Shown: piece after piece, positions 33,690-45,237 of the stretch
Layout of the letters: each line of letters starts with the position of its first letter
How positions within the stretch are numbered: the stretch's first letter is position 1
Source of the DNA: Candidula unifasciata
Taxonomy: Eukaryota > Mollusca > Gastropoda > Stylommatophora > Geomitridae
Assembly: GCA_905116865.2 (NCBI GenBank)
Contig: CAJHNH020000202.1
Span: 228,501 to 292,500, forward strand
Direction of reading: 5' to 3'
DNA: 64,000 bases
The notes under the pieces: model-generated
Told to the model about the DNA's origin: nothing
The model's input: the letters and a program-made list of their open reading frames with translations, nothing else
Databases searched by the model: none
Translations under genes and position numbers: made by a program

Positions 33690-33960
33690 GCGTTTCCTAA
33701 CTACACTCGGGCGAAAAGCTCTGGTTGTTTGGCCTACTTTTGGGTTCCAGAACTTGAATTCTGTGTGCACATTAATTTTCCAGATCTTCTTGTTTGTATG
33801 CAGACTGTTGGTGCCTTGCCTCTTAGACGGATATGCTCCCACTTTAAAGAAAAAATCCATTAGTATTCGCCTTTTACGACATGCCTGATAGGGCGGCAGT
33901 GGGTGAATCTCCACCCCCCCCCCCCCACCCCCACATGGGGCCCCAGAATCAACAGGGGAA
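33690..33960 (-). repeat. SINE family IV copy, diverged
   Basis: Inverted match with gcagactgttggtgccttgc, tatgctcccactttaaag and ccttttacgacatgcctgat. A poly-C run interrupts the head. Confidence 0.68.
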
Positions 33961-34189
33961 TATTACACATGTACAGATGATAGTGTCACATGCAGTAACA
34001 CTAACAGCAATCAAATGTAGCTATATTTCTTTAGGGATTTTCCGTACACACACACACAAATCACCCCCCATTCAATACAGTTTATCAATTAAATAATGAG
34101 ATTGTTTTTATTATGGCCTAATAATTAGGGTGCCCTTATAGGTCAGAAAAGTGATTTTAAGACAGCTGAACTGATAAGTTCTCACCACA

Positions 34190-34365
34190 GAGAGCAATGT
34201 TATACAGATACAATGGTAACAGAGCCAGAGGTCAACTATGTAGAAGATGGACTGCAGAAATATCAGACACTGAAGAGTTCTTAAAATGAAGAGGACATTA
34301 TGGCCCCTTCCAGAGATCTCTTTCCATGCTGACGCTGCGAGGCATTCCAGGAGTAGAGAAAAGAA
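34190..34365 (+). pseudogene. Probable LINE 3' end fragment
   Basis: The frame RYNGNRARGQLCRRWTAEIS resembles the RARGRPxxRWxDDI motif of non-LTR ORF2 C-termini. The remainder is not recognisable. Tentative. Confidence 0.4.
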
Positions 34366-35117
34366 GAAAGAACGAAGAACTGAAAAGTTTTTGAGGATCA
34401 ATGTGTTTCAAAATCAACATCATAATCATCAACCATCATCCTCACAGTCAGATATTGGTCTCCATGTATCCATTCTCTTGACATTGGCAACCAGTTTATC
34501 ATTATGAACAGAAACTGGACGTCCCAACCAAGCTTAATCTTCAGTTTCTTCCAAACCAGTTTTAAATCATGAATGCTGCCTCATGCACAAGACGAACATT
34601 GACCCTCATAACCTTTGGTCATCAGTTCAACTGTCTAAAAAACATTTTTTCAAGACTGGAACAGAACTAATGTTCATCCCTGACCCCATGATGCATGTAA
34701 CAAGACAACATTTACTAGCTAAACAAAATGGCCGGTTACTTGTTGTCTGCATACCGGATGGTATTACAATTTTGCCAGATCATTCATGAAAGGTGTCTGT
34801 TTAGATGACACGCTCTGCTTGTTTCCTGAATAGCTTTTTGTGTGTGTGTGTGTGTGTGGCTATTATAAAACAAGTCTCTTCACTTAACTGTGTACAATAA
34901 ATCATGCATGAACAGCTGTTAAATGTGTGTATCACTTAAAGTTAAAAGTATCCACATCGGTTACATGAGTTCGCTGACAAAAATATTTCCAGTCCAACAA
35001 AATATAACATAGGATGACATCTGTTAAGGCCCTGAAGTTTTATAAAAAATTGTGTGTGTGTGTGTGTGTGTGGGGGGGGGGGTGTCTGGGGACTTCTAGG
35101 CTTTGGTCTTGTTCTAG

Positions 35118-35160
35118 AACAAGGCTCTTCAACCGGCACGCAGAAGCCTAGCAAGAGGCC
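35118..35160 (+). mobile_element. hAT-like terminal fragment (tentative)
   Basis: acaaggctcttcaaccggca with downstream gaggcccacgg resembles hAT termini. No opposing end was identified. Confidence 0.3.
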
Positions 35161-35209
35161 CACGGATCATTGCCACGTGTATTTTATTAATGAACTTTCT
35201 ATGCCGGGG

Positions 35210-35405
35210 CTTGTGACGCTGGCCTGTGACGATCCCAATTTTCAACCCCTTTGTAAACTGAACAGCTCTGTTCTAAAGATTGAGTTTTATGTGCACATAT
35301 GTTTTACAGATCTGGCTTATTTATTTGTGTTGGCGTCAGGTAGACGGGTGCACTCCAAGTTTGAAGGAAACACCACCGGATTGGTCGCCTTTTATAAAAT
35401 GATTG
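35210..35405 (-). repeat. SINE family IV copy, diverged
   Basis: The inverted remnant contains tgtgcacatatgttttacag, ggtgcactccaagtttgaag and cgccttttataaaat, in family order. Confidence 0.55.
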
Positions 35406-36437
35406 GGGTGGAGAGGGGTGGGATATTCTTTGGGGGGGTGGGGGGGGGGGGAATGTGGCCCGCTGGTTCCAAGATGGGGGATTTAGACAACATAAAAATC
35501 CAAATCTCTTCCCCCAAGAGAGATATTTGTGCGTATTAAGCATAATTTATGTTACACCGAGAAGTGGATGGTTAACTGGTTCAAATATGAGACTCTCATT
35601 CAGGAGACCTGCAGTTAAATTCTCTTTAAGGTGACGGGAAAATCTGCAGCCATGAGGGGATAAAACACCTAGCCGTGTAACCCCATATCATCAGGCTCAA
35701 GACCTTCCCAGTCCTACACCGCCCCAAAAGATGGCAAATACAGGCGGAAGAACATTTCCATACACTTGGTCAGAGTTGGAGCCTCCATGCTGAGATCCAA
35801 TGCAGCAACATTTACAAGGTTCAGAAAGCGGAGAGGATGAAATGGTAGAAAATAACACAATAGACATGCTGGCACCTGCAAATACTAATCTAAGGCACCA
35901 TGATTTGGCAAGATCCTCTGCGCATTTTATGCTGGAAAGGCGTGACATGGGAGTAAAGAATGGTAAAGCACTCCCATGCCACATTCGAGGCTGAGATATA
36001 AGACACTATAGCCAGCTCCTCAAGGGGATAATCAGCAGAGGTATCTCGGAGGGGCCGCTGCATCAGAGGACTGAGCGGATATGGGAATGTCCAATGTGCA
36101 TCGACGTGGACTGGACTATGTTAACATGATGTAACATACCAGGCAGCTAATGAGAGTTTTTATACATTGTGTTATTGTGATAGTAATAAGCTGATATTGT
36201 AATAACATCTGTTGCTTCCGCATTTTTCATTGTGTTTAAACTATTAAACATATCTTCTTCTCCATTCACCCTTAAAAAGGTGGTTGGCATATTTTGCTGG
36301 TTAAAGCTAGGCTGCAATATTTCTACCTTTCGGCCCAACACCTCTGCTTGTTTGTGGGACAAGAAGTTTATTATTTTTCCCCCAAGACCACTCAGGGATA
36401 AATATTATCAATGTTAATTTAGTTTGGAGAGACTTAC
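35406..36437. other. Capicua intron 1 proximal part, no feature recognised
   Basis: Open frames near 35700-35990 on both strands show no recognisable similarity. G/C homopolymers lie near 35430-35450. Confidence 0.45.
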
Positions 36438-38857
36438 CCTTCCCGTGAACACAGCCTACGCCACTGTTTTCCATTGAATTTTTTCCGTACTCCATTAGAG
36501 GCACTGACAACATCCCCTTTCTTGTACTTTCCATTGAGAGGCGACCTCGGGGTGCTAGACCTGGAGCTTTCAGTGGACTGTGCGCTTCGGCTCCGATCTG
36601 GGTCATGCTTTTTTGGCTGATTTTTACGACCATTCTGTGACCTAGATCCTGACCCCGGGGTAGCACTGCCAGACCTTGGTGTGCTCATACCAGATGAGTC
36701 AAAGCTAATGGAGTCATTTAACATTTCATCATCCGAGGTGTCTCCATGATCTAGTGATCCTGCACTAGAAGAGACGGGACGTTCCAGGCGATAGATTGTC
36801 CCACTGTGATGGGAGGAACCCGATGCCTGATTCACTGGAGAAAAACACTGTTCTGAAGGTTCTGCAAGACCCCCAGAACCAACTGCAGAAGCATCTTCCA
36901 TGTCATCAAACCAAGGAGGCTGCAGGAGTCGAATATTCACCCTTGCTGCCCAGATCATCTCTGGACTGCTTTCATACCGACGTTTTAGCTTCACATGACA
37001 CATAACTGGGTTTGTTCGACGCTCAACAATGACTCCTTCATGGAAAATATTCTTCTCCTGGTTCACTCGCACACAAACTGCTCGTCCAACAGTGAGAGTC
37101 GATGCTTGGGGTGAGTTATCCCCAACTAATAAACAACCCTGAACATCAAACACATTAGAAAATGTCATGCTCTTGTGGTCTGATTCAAATTCTATTTCAA
37201 TATTCTGACTGCTTGGATGAACTCCTTTGATGAGAGCCACTTCAAATATGTCGCCCCTTTTTGCTAGAACCCGCTGATTCTTCCACTCACTCAAGTCTAG
37301 AAGTGGCTTTTTCATCACTGGTGCAGATACCGCTGATAACACTGCAGGTGTGCAACCTAAGGCTGGGGACTGAGGACTGTCCATTTCTGCCGCTTTGCGT
37401 TTTTTGGGTGGTATAGCTATTGTCTTTTTCTCCGATTCACAATGCGTGCTCTGGCCAGACAAAGCTTCTTGTTGATTTGAGGGAATATCCGAATTAAATG
37501 TTCTCCCCTGCTGCTCTGGAATGGCAGCAGTAATGGAAATATTTGCTGCACTCGAAAATGTCTGATTTGCTGAGGAAATAATTCCCAGGGGCATCTGGGA
37601 ATGTGACTTCGCCCACAATCCACTACTCAGCTGCTGGCTTAATATTGACACTGAGGTTGCAGGAGCTGTTGTCGCTGTGAATCCTGTTGTCTGCTGAGGA
37701 GGAATCAGGTGAGAATTTGGATTAGCAGTGAAGCCTACACAGGAGACAGGTGTTGTACTAGAATGGGCAGAGTTTGTTGCAACACTCATCTGGTATTCGC
37801 TAACTCTGACCACTTGTGGAAACCCCAGCTGGGGGTGGGACAGCTGACCAATCGTGGACCCTTTTGAGTTATTATCTGTCAAGGTCACAACAGTCGGTTT
37901 AGCAGTGGCATACACAGGTTTAAAGTACTGGCTTTGCATGACTATATGTCCACCCGAATTGCTGCCGGCACTGCTGCTGGTGGGTCCAGTAAGAGCTGTC
38001 GCTGACAAGCCAGAGGTGACAAATGTGTTGCCCATTGCTAGAAGACCGGTCTGTGGCGATGAAGAGGGTGCCAGAGATGAATGTGAGGAGACTGCCGGCT
38101 GTGCAGGGGAATATATCCCAGACAAAAGAACATTGGACAGCTTGGACTCTGACGTCACTTCCTGTTTCAACACTAAAAACATGGAGTTTTTGTTCTCTGT
38201 CGATGTGGGAGGTGTTGATGCCGCAAGCAGCTGAGGGGGTCTTTTTGAATCGGGGGAATCTGTTTTTGCTAACGACGGAGAAGCTGCAGGTGGCAGAGAC
38301 GGAGAGGCTGAAGTCTTGACCCGAGGCTGTGATTCAATTTTAATATCTGGATCACGACGAGGTTGCCGGACAGTTCGACCGCCTCTTGTTGTAGTTGTGC
38401 CACTCAACACTGCTATTGCTGGCGCAGAAATATTTAGAGGTTTTGTCTGAGGTCTGCTACCTTGCCTGACGGCTGTGTTTGTTTCTTGTCCACTGACGGC
38501 TTCAACTTTCAATTCAGAACTTGAAGCAGTTGCAGAATACTTCTCAAGATCAAAAGGTTTCACTTCTGAAAGTAAAGCTTTCTGAGTGGAAGCAGTGATC
38601 TTGACATGGTTAGTCTGACTCTCCTCCTCGGGTGTGCCACAGCTCTGAGGTGAGTTTTCAGCAGAGTCTCCAGAAACGGTGTTGGCATTCCTGCGCCGAG
38701 ACTTGCTGGGCCTTGATGAAGATGAATTAGCTGCTGATGAGGACTGTGGTGATGATGCAGCTGTTGACAGACCTTTGGCAGAACCAGCTCCAGCTAAAAC
38801 TGATGAAGCTGATGCGCTGTTTTGTCCTTTCTTCCTGACTTCACTTCGACGCTTCAT
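36438..38857 (-). CDS. CIC: Capicua long isoform, first coding exon in window
   Basis: One 2420-bp exon encodes about 806 residues from ATG 38857 (A at -3, [10 protein letters not shown]) to a GTAAGT donor, with two bases left over. Order: basic SKSRRR patch (about 55-60); long Ser/Thr/Gln-rich disordered region; PPKKRKAAE, a classical NLS type (about 482-490); a globular block about 515-650 ([15 protein letters not shown] ... VGRAVCVRV ... [14 protein letters not shown]), matching the CIC-L-specific Tudor-like DUF4819-type domain; an acidic Ser-rich stretch ([11 protein letters not shown]); then KYKKGDVV...GKQWRRLC (777-803), almost invariant in capicua. CIC is a nuclear HMG-box repressor of RTK/ERK target genes. 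A good acceptor (tttgttttcag, exon start 38865) sits 8 bases before the ATG and the frame stays open to it, so an upstream coding exon cannot be excluded. Confidence 0.96.
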
Positions 38858-38865
38858 AGTCAAAT

Positions 38866-40015
38866 CTGAAAACAAAATGTAAAAGCCAGTGAAAATATAA
38901 ATCTCAACAACTTCAGATTCTGCTCAACGGGGATCTTAACAGAATATAGACACAATACTCCCCAGAGTGCCAGCTATATAACTACCCCTATGAAACTTGA
39001 CCAGCATCTCTTTGGTGCCCAAAACTCAGTGATACTTGAAGAACACTACTTCCCCGAGACCAAGACAAGTGGAACACCTTGTATGGAGGACCAAAAAAAC
39101 AGCTAGTAAAAACATGTAAATTCCACTACATGGCATTAGGCCAAAGGTCATGCACTGCTGGATCGATAACAACAACTTCATAACTAATGCCTTAGTAGAC
39201 AAAACTGGGAGCCATACTGGTGCAGTTTACAGATGCCTGCCTGCTGGTCCAAATGTCTTGGGTTCTAATCCCCAGCCAGGAGTGTCCATACCTGTGCAGG
39301 ACATCAAGTTACACCAGGCTGGTGTAACTGTTATGGATGCCCTAATTAGAACTTCTTTGGAAGTTTAACGGGGCATCTGGGATCGGCCTTAATGGTCTGC
39401 CTTCCAATTAATAATTTTTGTTGGTAAAAAAAACTAATGTTGGTCTCCCCAGGCCCCGCCCATATACACAATAGCTCACTTCTGGTTGGTAGACCTTGAG
39501 GTATGTAACCTTGTCACGAGGTTAAGGGGGTTTCCCGCAATGCCACGGATATCGCAGATTGTATATTTCAGGATGCTAGCGCTTTTAACACGTTTAAAAA
39601 CATAGACAAACTGGGTCTTACACCCCCCCCCTCCCCCCAGATAGTCCTGCAACCTATGTCACAGGCATTCTCTTTCTCAGAATATAAAAAAGTACATGCA
39701 AGACAATAGAGAAAGCAAACAACAGAGCGACACACTCTTAACCTGCAGGAAAGTAGACCAGCCCAACAAATATGTGACTGAAACATGACCTACTTTGTTT
39801 GGGGAGACTTATTCCTCATTTTATTATGGAGAAAAATTTTTTTTTGCTAAACTGGATAGCACACTGGCAGAATACTCATCAGACAGATAGCTGAAAGTCT
39901 ACTGTATATTATTATATGTATTTGTTATTTAGCACATTATGTTTTAAAAATATTATTATGCAATCAAACAAGGCCTAGATTCCTTGAGTACCCCCCTCTT
40001 TTGAAAATGTGTAAG
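38866..40015. other. Upstream capicua intron; SINE-like head, no gene
   Basis: At 39225-39300, gggttctaatccccagcc is B-box-like and may mark a SINE head of an unnamed family. C-rich homopolymer at 39622-39639. Otherwise nothing recognisable. Confidence 0.4.
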
Positions 40016-40210
40016 GAAGCCAAGTAAAGAGAAATAACACTTAAAAACAGATTGGAGAGAAAAGATAAAGGCAAGCGGGTAAGAGGTATACAGCGATACA
40101 AGTGGGTGAATAACATGAAGAGATGAGCGGACAGTAGTCTGAGATTTTACCTGATGATCTACTGCAGTCAACCTTCATTATGAAGATGGCCCCTGATTGA
40201 GTGCGACAAC
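40016..40210 (+). pseudogene. LINE 3' end fragment
   Basis: The frame KGKRVRGIQRYKWVNNMKR corresponds to GRRAKGRQRYKWEENIKRW in the 44262-44650 copy. Upstream and downstream frames are broken. Confidence 0.65.
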
Positions 40211-40309
40211 TTTGTCTCTTGTAAGAATGTCAATTATGTATGCAGAATCACCATCAATCAGCAAGTCCTTTACAGAACGCCGCTCTCTTCATGGCACGCC
40301 TGAAAGTAT

Positions 40310-40692
40310 CCCTTTCCCTATCCAGCTTCCACCACACATGTCTACGTAGAATTATCAAAATTTTCTGGCCAGCTACAATCTCAAACACTAAACTACTTCA
40401 AGACACAAACCAAGAAACTTTAGACAGTATGATAACCAAGAGAAGATGGAATGGCTTGGCCACGTTATGAGAATGAATCCTGATATACCTGCCAAAACAG
40501 CTCTCACATGGACACCAGAGAGAAAGAGAAAACAGGGGCGCCCAAAAACAAAATGGAGACAAACGATGGAAAGTGACCTGAGTGCGGCATTTTTGACATG
40601 GAAAACTGCACTGAAGATTGCACAGGACAGGAAAGCATGGAAAGACCTCTCTGAAGCCTCATGTGCCGCTAGGCATAACGAGAACTGATAAT
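40310..40692 (+). pseudogene. LINE ORF2 C-terminus, fairly intact
   Basis: Translation gives LRRIIKIFWPATISNTKLL then a frame change into WLGHVMRMNPDIPAKTALTW, TPERKRKQGRPKTKWRQTME and LTWKTALKIAQDRKAWKDL, ending at TGA. This is the classical end of a non-LTR ORF2 (LRRI...GHVxRM...ALTWTPxGKRKxGRPKxTWRRTxE...AQDRxxWxxL). The terminal 80 codons are uninterrupted, so this is among the younger LINE remnants here. Confidence 0.85.
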
Positions 40693-40974
40693 GATACAGC
40701 TCTCAGGCCCCATGTGCTGTGAATGCCAATGCTTCTTCAATGTCTTGTATCCATCTTCATGGTGGTTGACCCCTGCCTTGCCTTCCACAAATGGCACTCT
40801 CCATCACCGTCTTTTCCAAGCCTCCGAGATGCTTGATGTGGCCAAAATACTTCAACTTTCGATACAGGATTTATGCAGAAATAGTTGACATAAAACCTGC
40901 GCTCTTCTATAATGTAAACCAGACATATGATGCTCGACTAATATTTTTACAGTTGTCACTAGATGGGTGATAAG

Positions 40975-41150
40975 GTCAACCTCTCGCTGTCCATTTTTAC
41001 CTCTCAGGTCATTATCTGAAAATCATTTTAGGCTGCGTCGACTTGGGAGCCATGGTCACATTTTTTCTATTTTAAATCATTAATATTGCCTGATTTGAAC
41101 ACATGACATTCAGGCCATTAGGTGATCACCTTGTACTTATGCCACAGCTC
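40975..41150 (-). repeat. SINE family III copy
   Basis: The inverted, diverged copy retains tttttacctctcaggtcatt, attttaggctgcgtcgac and the head gatttgaacacatgac. Confidence 0.6.
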
Positions 41151-41449
41151 CTGTGTATATAACTGTAAGATAATTGATTAATGGATGTATTGGGCTGAAA
41201 GATGCAGCAGCTATCACAGCTTGGCAGTAAACCACAATGTCGTAACCCTTTTCAGGAAAAATGCAGACAAAGGTTAGTATAAGAGCTATAGTCACAAACT
41301 GTGTTTGCCAGCCACGGCAGTAGGTCCGGGTGTAATCACTAGCAGCAACAAGATCATTTTCTACAACCAGAATTTCTGAGAACTGACTGAAGAGGCAAAG
41401 GTAGCAAAACAGGATAACTCTGTATCCCACCGAAATATCAACTTCTTAT

Positions 41450-41588
41450 ACTTCTTCCTTTTCACCGGCTGTAAACTCCGTCAGATAGTTCTGGTTTTAC
41501 ATCCAGTTCTGGGGTTCTGGTAAACTTCAGGTTTGCTTGCACATCCATTATACAGACTGGCTTATTTGTATGTTGTACTTGCAAACCG
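41450..41588 (-). repeat. SINE family IV, 3' part
   Basis: The inverted 3' half begins at a (GAA)n-type tail (cttcttcctt on plus), then caccggctgtaaactccg and cacatccattatacagact. It abuts the SINE I copy that follows. Confidence 0.62.
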
Positions 41589-41590
41589 TT

Positions 41591-41822
41591 GGCGTCTGTG
41601 GCTTAGGCGTTGCGAACGAGCTTCGTAATGCCAGGGTGCCAGGTTTGATCCCAGCTGTGGACCTTGCGTCTTATGTTGGTTTTTAACAGTGGTATCAAGA
41701 AGTGACCGCCCAGAAAGCAACGGCAAACTACTGGACGTAAATTTGCCAAGAAAAACCACCACAGCCATAAAATGCTGGGGTTGTTCTGCAAAGTCCTGTA
41801 AAGGATACGCAACTAACTAACT
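41591..41822 (+). repeat. SINE family I copy
   Basis: Head ggcgtctgtggcttaggcgt, box B ccaggtttgatccc, body ggcaaactactggacgtaaa and end gtaaaggatacgcaactaac are all present. Confidence 0.88.
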
Positions 41823-41953
41823 TGCAAACCTAAGATTAAAGAGTGGAGTAGCTGAGAAAAGAAATGAACAGCATGGAACGCGAAGCAATTGCAATTCTTT
41901 TAATTTCCTAACACTATGGAAAATGAAATAATATATTATACACATCTCAAAAA

Positions 41954-42334
41954 GGGCTATTTTCCGAAAAACAGTCCTATATTATCAAGGCCGAAAATAT
42001 ACCCTAACAAGGCCTCAGTCACGTGTCAATTGCAAACTTCCGGCGACTCCTGCCACCGCCGAGAGTATCTCCCAAGCCCCTACGCGCAGCGTGGATTTGG
42101 ACTAAACTAGATGGCTGGAACTCACGAGCAGCAGCTACCGCATCTCCTGCAGCTTAGTTCATTTTTATTTGCTCGTGAGTCCCAGCTATCTAGTTTAGCC
42201 CCAATCCACGCCGCACGTAGCGTCGTGGGAGATACTCTAGGGTGGGGGGCGGAAGTCCGCAATCGACACGTGAGGCCCTGTTAGGGTATATTTTCAGCCT
42301 TGATAATTTGGGACAGTTATTCGGAAGACAGCCC
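41954..42334. mobile_element. Foldback element, arms of about 170 bp
   Basis: The left arm (from gggctattttccgaaaaaca) is an imperfect reverse complement of the right arm (ending ttcggaagacagccc) over about 170 bp each. The central spacer of about 40 bp contains cgcatctcctgcagcttagt. The arms pair with scattered mismatches and small gaps. No coding capacity. Possible aaaaa target duplication at the borders. It would form a very long hairpin in RNA or single-stranded DNA. A related solo arm lies at 20877-20942. Confidence 0.9.
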
Positions 42335-43190
42335 AAAAAGTATATAATAAAAACGCAATGGACACACACATCCAATTACAACCCTGAGGGTGCAACAGGA
42401 TATTGTATTGCTGTATAGTGTATAGTGTATACTGTATACTACTACTTCCACGACTACTGCAGGTAACAACTAACTATTAAGGTGCTGTTGCTTCCAGGTA
42501 AAATATCTATCAGAAAGATTTCATATTGCAGTTGAGTGTATTCGATAAGTATAAGCGATTTAACTGACATTCTTTCATCCCTTGAGTTGGACACAGAATC
42601 AAGAGAACGGTATAGGTAGAGTTTGGGAGTCCACATTGAAATGCAATAGTAGGCGAAAAACATTATTATCTATCCATCCTCCTGGATAGAATGATAATCC
42701 ACCACAAACATTTAAACATGTTGAATGGAATCTTGAACATTCGATCGGTATTCCTATCAAATATCACAACAGTTTCACTTAAATTGGCAAATTGCCTTAG
42801 GAATCGAACACTAGTAAGTAACATTAACACTATTCTTCCAACCAACTTCGGATGATTTTCCAGAGAACCCGGTGTGTGGAATTTACCTGCCAAGCAGAGA
42901 AGCCAGCAATTGTGATGTATCTTATCCCTTGTTTATGAGGCTCTTTCAAAGCCGTGTAAGTTTAACATTTTCCTGGTATCATTCAGTAGGCAACGATTTT
43001 TTTTTTATTGGCAACATCGCCATTGAAGCAACAACGTGAAAGCTCTGTGCCATGACACTATTAATAGATTTTTACTCCAGGCGACGTCACAACCGCAGGA
43101 TGTGCTGGACCCATCGCCTCCACCATTGTTCCAAAAACCGCTCGATTAAAATCACGACAACCACTTTCCTGGTCACAATGTTGCATAAAT
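42335..43190. other. No supported feature
   Basis: AT-rich intron-like sequence with tatagtgtatagtgtatact repeats near 42413-42440. Nothing else recognised. Confidence 0.45.
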
Positions 43191-43255
43191 ACCTCAACCA
43201 CGGCCTGGAGATGCATCTACTCTAAGCAGTAAGCACAATGAAGGCGGTGATTTAC

Positions 43256-43319
43256 CTGAAGAGATGTTACATTTCCACAAGTTTGTCTGCACTCCCGTCC
43301 CGGTCGTCCTCGGAATCCG
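43256..43319 (-). other. Possible small exon upstream of capicua
   Basis: On the minus strand a pyrimidine-rich acceptor (ttttttcctacttgcag) and a GTAAAT donor (cttcag/gtaaatc) bracket 64 bp. One frame reads DSEDDRDGSADKLVEM then a stop, so it could be a 5' UTR exon, a terminal coding exon of another transcript, or chance. It lies 4.4 kb upstream of the first capicua coding exon, on the same strand. RNA evidence is absent. Confidence 0.25.
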
Positions 43320-43364
43320 CTGCAAGTAGGAAAAAACAGCAGACGTGAATGAGCACACGGCCCA

Positions 43365-43480
43365 AGAATTGAGCCCTTCTGATTGGCTGGCCGCCCAGGG
43401 AGATCCATCCTGCAGCCACTTGTTCATTGGTCCAGCCACCGAGGCCATTTACCTGCTGTGCTTGTTTCTCTACACACCGC
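43365..43480 (-). promoter_or_regulatory. Candidate promoter with two CCAAT boxes
   Basis: Read on the minus strand, ggaccaatgaac and cagccaatcagaag lie about 45 bp apart in a locally GC-richer stretch that precedes the possible exon at 43256-43319. No TATA box was seen. If this is the capicua 5' end, the first intron would be about 4.4 kb. Tentative. Confidence 0.25.
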
Positions 43481-44261
43481 CGCAGTTCGAATAAGTCTCC
43501 AATACTATTGTTTATACCTCCACCAGTTATCGCATCTTTTTTATTTTCGTATTTTAAAAATATTATTCCGAATAGTTTATTGCAAACTTGAAGTTATATT
43601 TTAAGAAATTACTGTACAATTGGTTTCTGTGCTTGTGAAAGTGGAAATAGTGTGTAAACTGAAAAGAAATTCGTGCGCCGACCAGGCCAATCAGCATGCA
43701 GGAAATGTAGGTCACACACCCAGGCGAGGCAGGTTCAGTGATGGATTGTGACCGTGTGTGTACAGCCAGTTACTATAGGACTTTACTATCTCACGTCGTA
43801 GTGCTGGTTCCGGGGCCCTCATGGCTGCAGACACTCTACGCTGTCTGCGTGCCTGGCCTCTTCCTCATGAGATCAGCATTATGGTTTTGTTTTTCTGTTC
43901 TGTTCTTACTGTCTATTATTTCTCAACTCCTAACTAATAACTTATGGGTGTTTTTGTTCACTCTGACGTGCCCGGCATGCAGTGAAAAAGAAATCTAAGG
44001 CTGCGCTTTTATTCTTTGACAGATTTGATTACATAAACGGGGCTGATTTATAAATTTCGACATTCCATTGACGTAGTGGTATATATTTATTTTACTTTTC
44101 TGTGCACCAACTTATTTTATCTAATATCTTTTTTCCAACATGAAATGAAATAGAAAAAATATAAGGCTGCACTTAAATTTTTAGCAAATTGTATTCAGTA
44201 AACGATTCGGAATTCCATTAACATTGCAGTATATATGTAATTTACTGTAGGTTTTTTGTAT
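43481..44261. other. No supported feature
   Basis: AT-rich sequence. A weak imperfect long-period similarity (aaggctgcgcttttattctt vs aaggctgcacttaaattttt vs aaggctgcatatttatttct at about 43998, 44162 and 44712) suggests a degenerate direct repeat of about 160-550 bp spacing. Confidence 0.4.
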
Positions 44262-44650
44262 CAATCAATCAATCAGGTGCCGTCTCCACAATGAAGGTTG
44301 GCTGCAATGGATCTACAACAAGCCCTGTCTCTTGCCCTTGATGTGCACTCACTCATACTGCTGTTCGTCCATCTCTTGATGTTCTCCTCCCACTTGTAAC
44401 GCTGTCTGCCTTTTGCTCGCCTACCTTGAACCTTTCCCTCTAGGATGATCTTTACAATACTGTTATGTCTTTTAAAGTGGCCAAAATATTTCACTTGTCT
44501 CTTTTTTATTTCACCTAGCAACTCTCTTTTCATTCCCAATTTCCTCAGTACCTCTGTATTTGATAGCTTTAGTTTCCATGAAATACGACCTAATCTTCTG
44601 TATATCCACATCTCCAAAGAATTGATACGATTTTCCAGTTGTTTGTTCAC
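44262..44650 (-). pseudogene. LINE ORF2 C-terminus with (TTGA)n tail
   Basis: The minus-strand frame is open for about 125 codons: INSLEMWIYRRLGRISWKLK, then LRKLGMKRELLGEIKKRQVK, YFGHFKRHNSIVKIILEGKV, QGRRAKGRQRYKWEENIKRW and a final RDRACCRSIAANLHCGDGT. Four TTGA-type tetramers follow, the expected 3' tail. This is the post-RT C-terminus of an RTE/Jockey-like non-LTR element. It is 5'-truncated and may be relatively young since the frame is intact. Confidence 0.88.
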
Positions 44651-44961
44651 TTTTTTTAATAGTAACTTATAGATATTTTTTACTAAGTATAACCTGCAAT
44701 GAAGTAGAATAATAAGGCTGCATATTTATTTCTTCAGCAGAGATGATTTAATATATCTATAATAAATTTCGGCATTCCAGTGACATGTTGGTAAATATTG
44801 GCGATTTTCACGTTTGTCTTTGCTAAGAAGAATCAGGTGTGTTGATAACTTTAAAACCTTCTGGCTGCAGCACCCTGTCATGGCTACAGGCCTTGCTCCT
44901 GTGATCAGTATAAATCAGATTTATTTATTTATTCTTCTGTGAATATAATGGACCACCCATT

Positions 44962-45028
<67 letters not shown>

Positions 45029-45235
45029 AGCATTCTTAATGGTCTATAAGTTGGTCTATTCTATACGATTTAATCTAATGGTCCATCGAGGAAAGATGGC
45101 GCATTACTCAGCATATTATTTTTTAATGTACTGAAAAATATGGGTTGTATCAAACACAATTTACCATAATGGTTTAGTCAGAACAGTAAAAGTGACAATT
45201 TTCACGCCCTTATGCGTATTGGGTAGACTTATATT
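44651..45235. repeat. (GA)n microsatellite at 44965-45028; else nothing
   Basis: A GA run with one gaaaga interruption. The surrounding sequence is AT-rich and unrecognised. Confidence 0.9.
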
Positions 45236-45237
45236 TT

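Noticed and set aside
35697..35984. Open frames on both strands near 35.8 kb in the capicua intron
   Set aside because: No conserved words. Likely chance or an old unrecognised repeat.
36434..38875. Start of capicua at 38875 (MFSDLT)
   Set aside because: The codon there is TTG, and the tttgttttcag acceptor lies across it. The first ATG in the exon is 38857.
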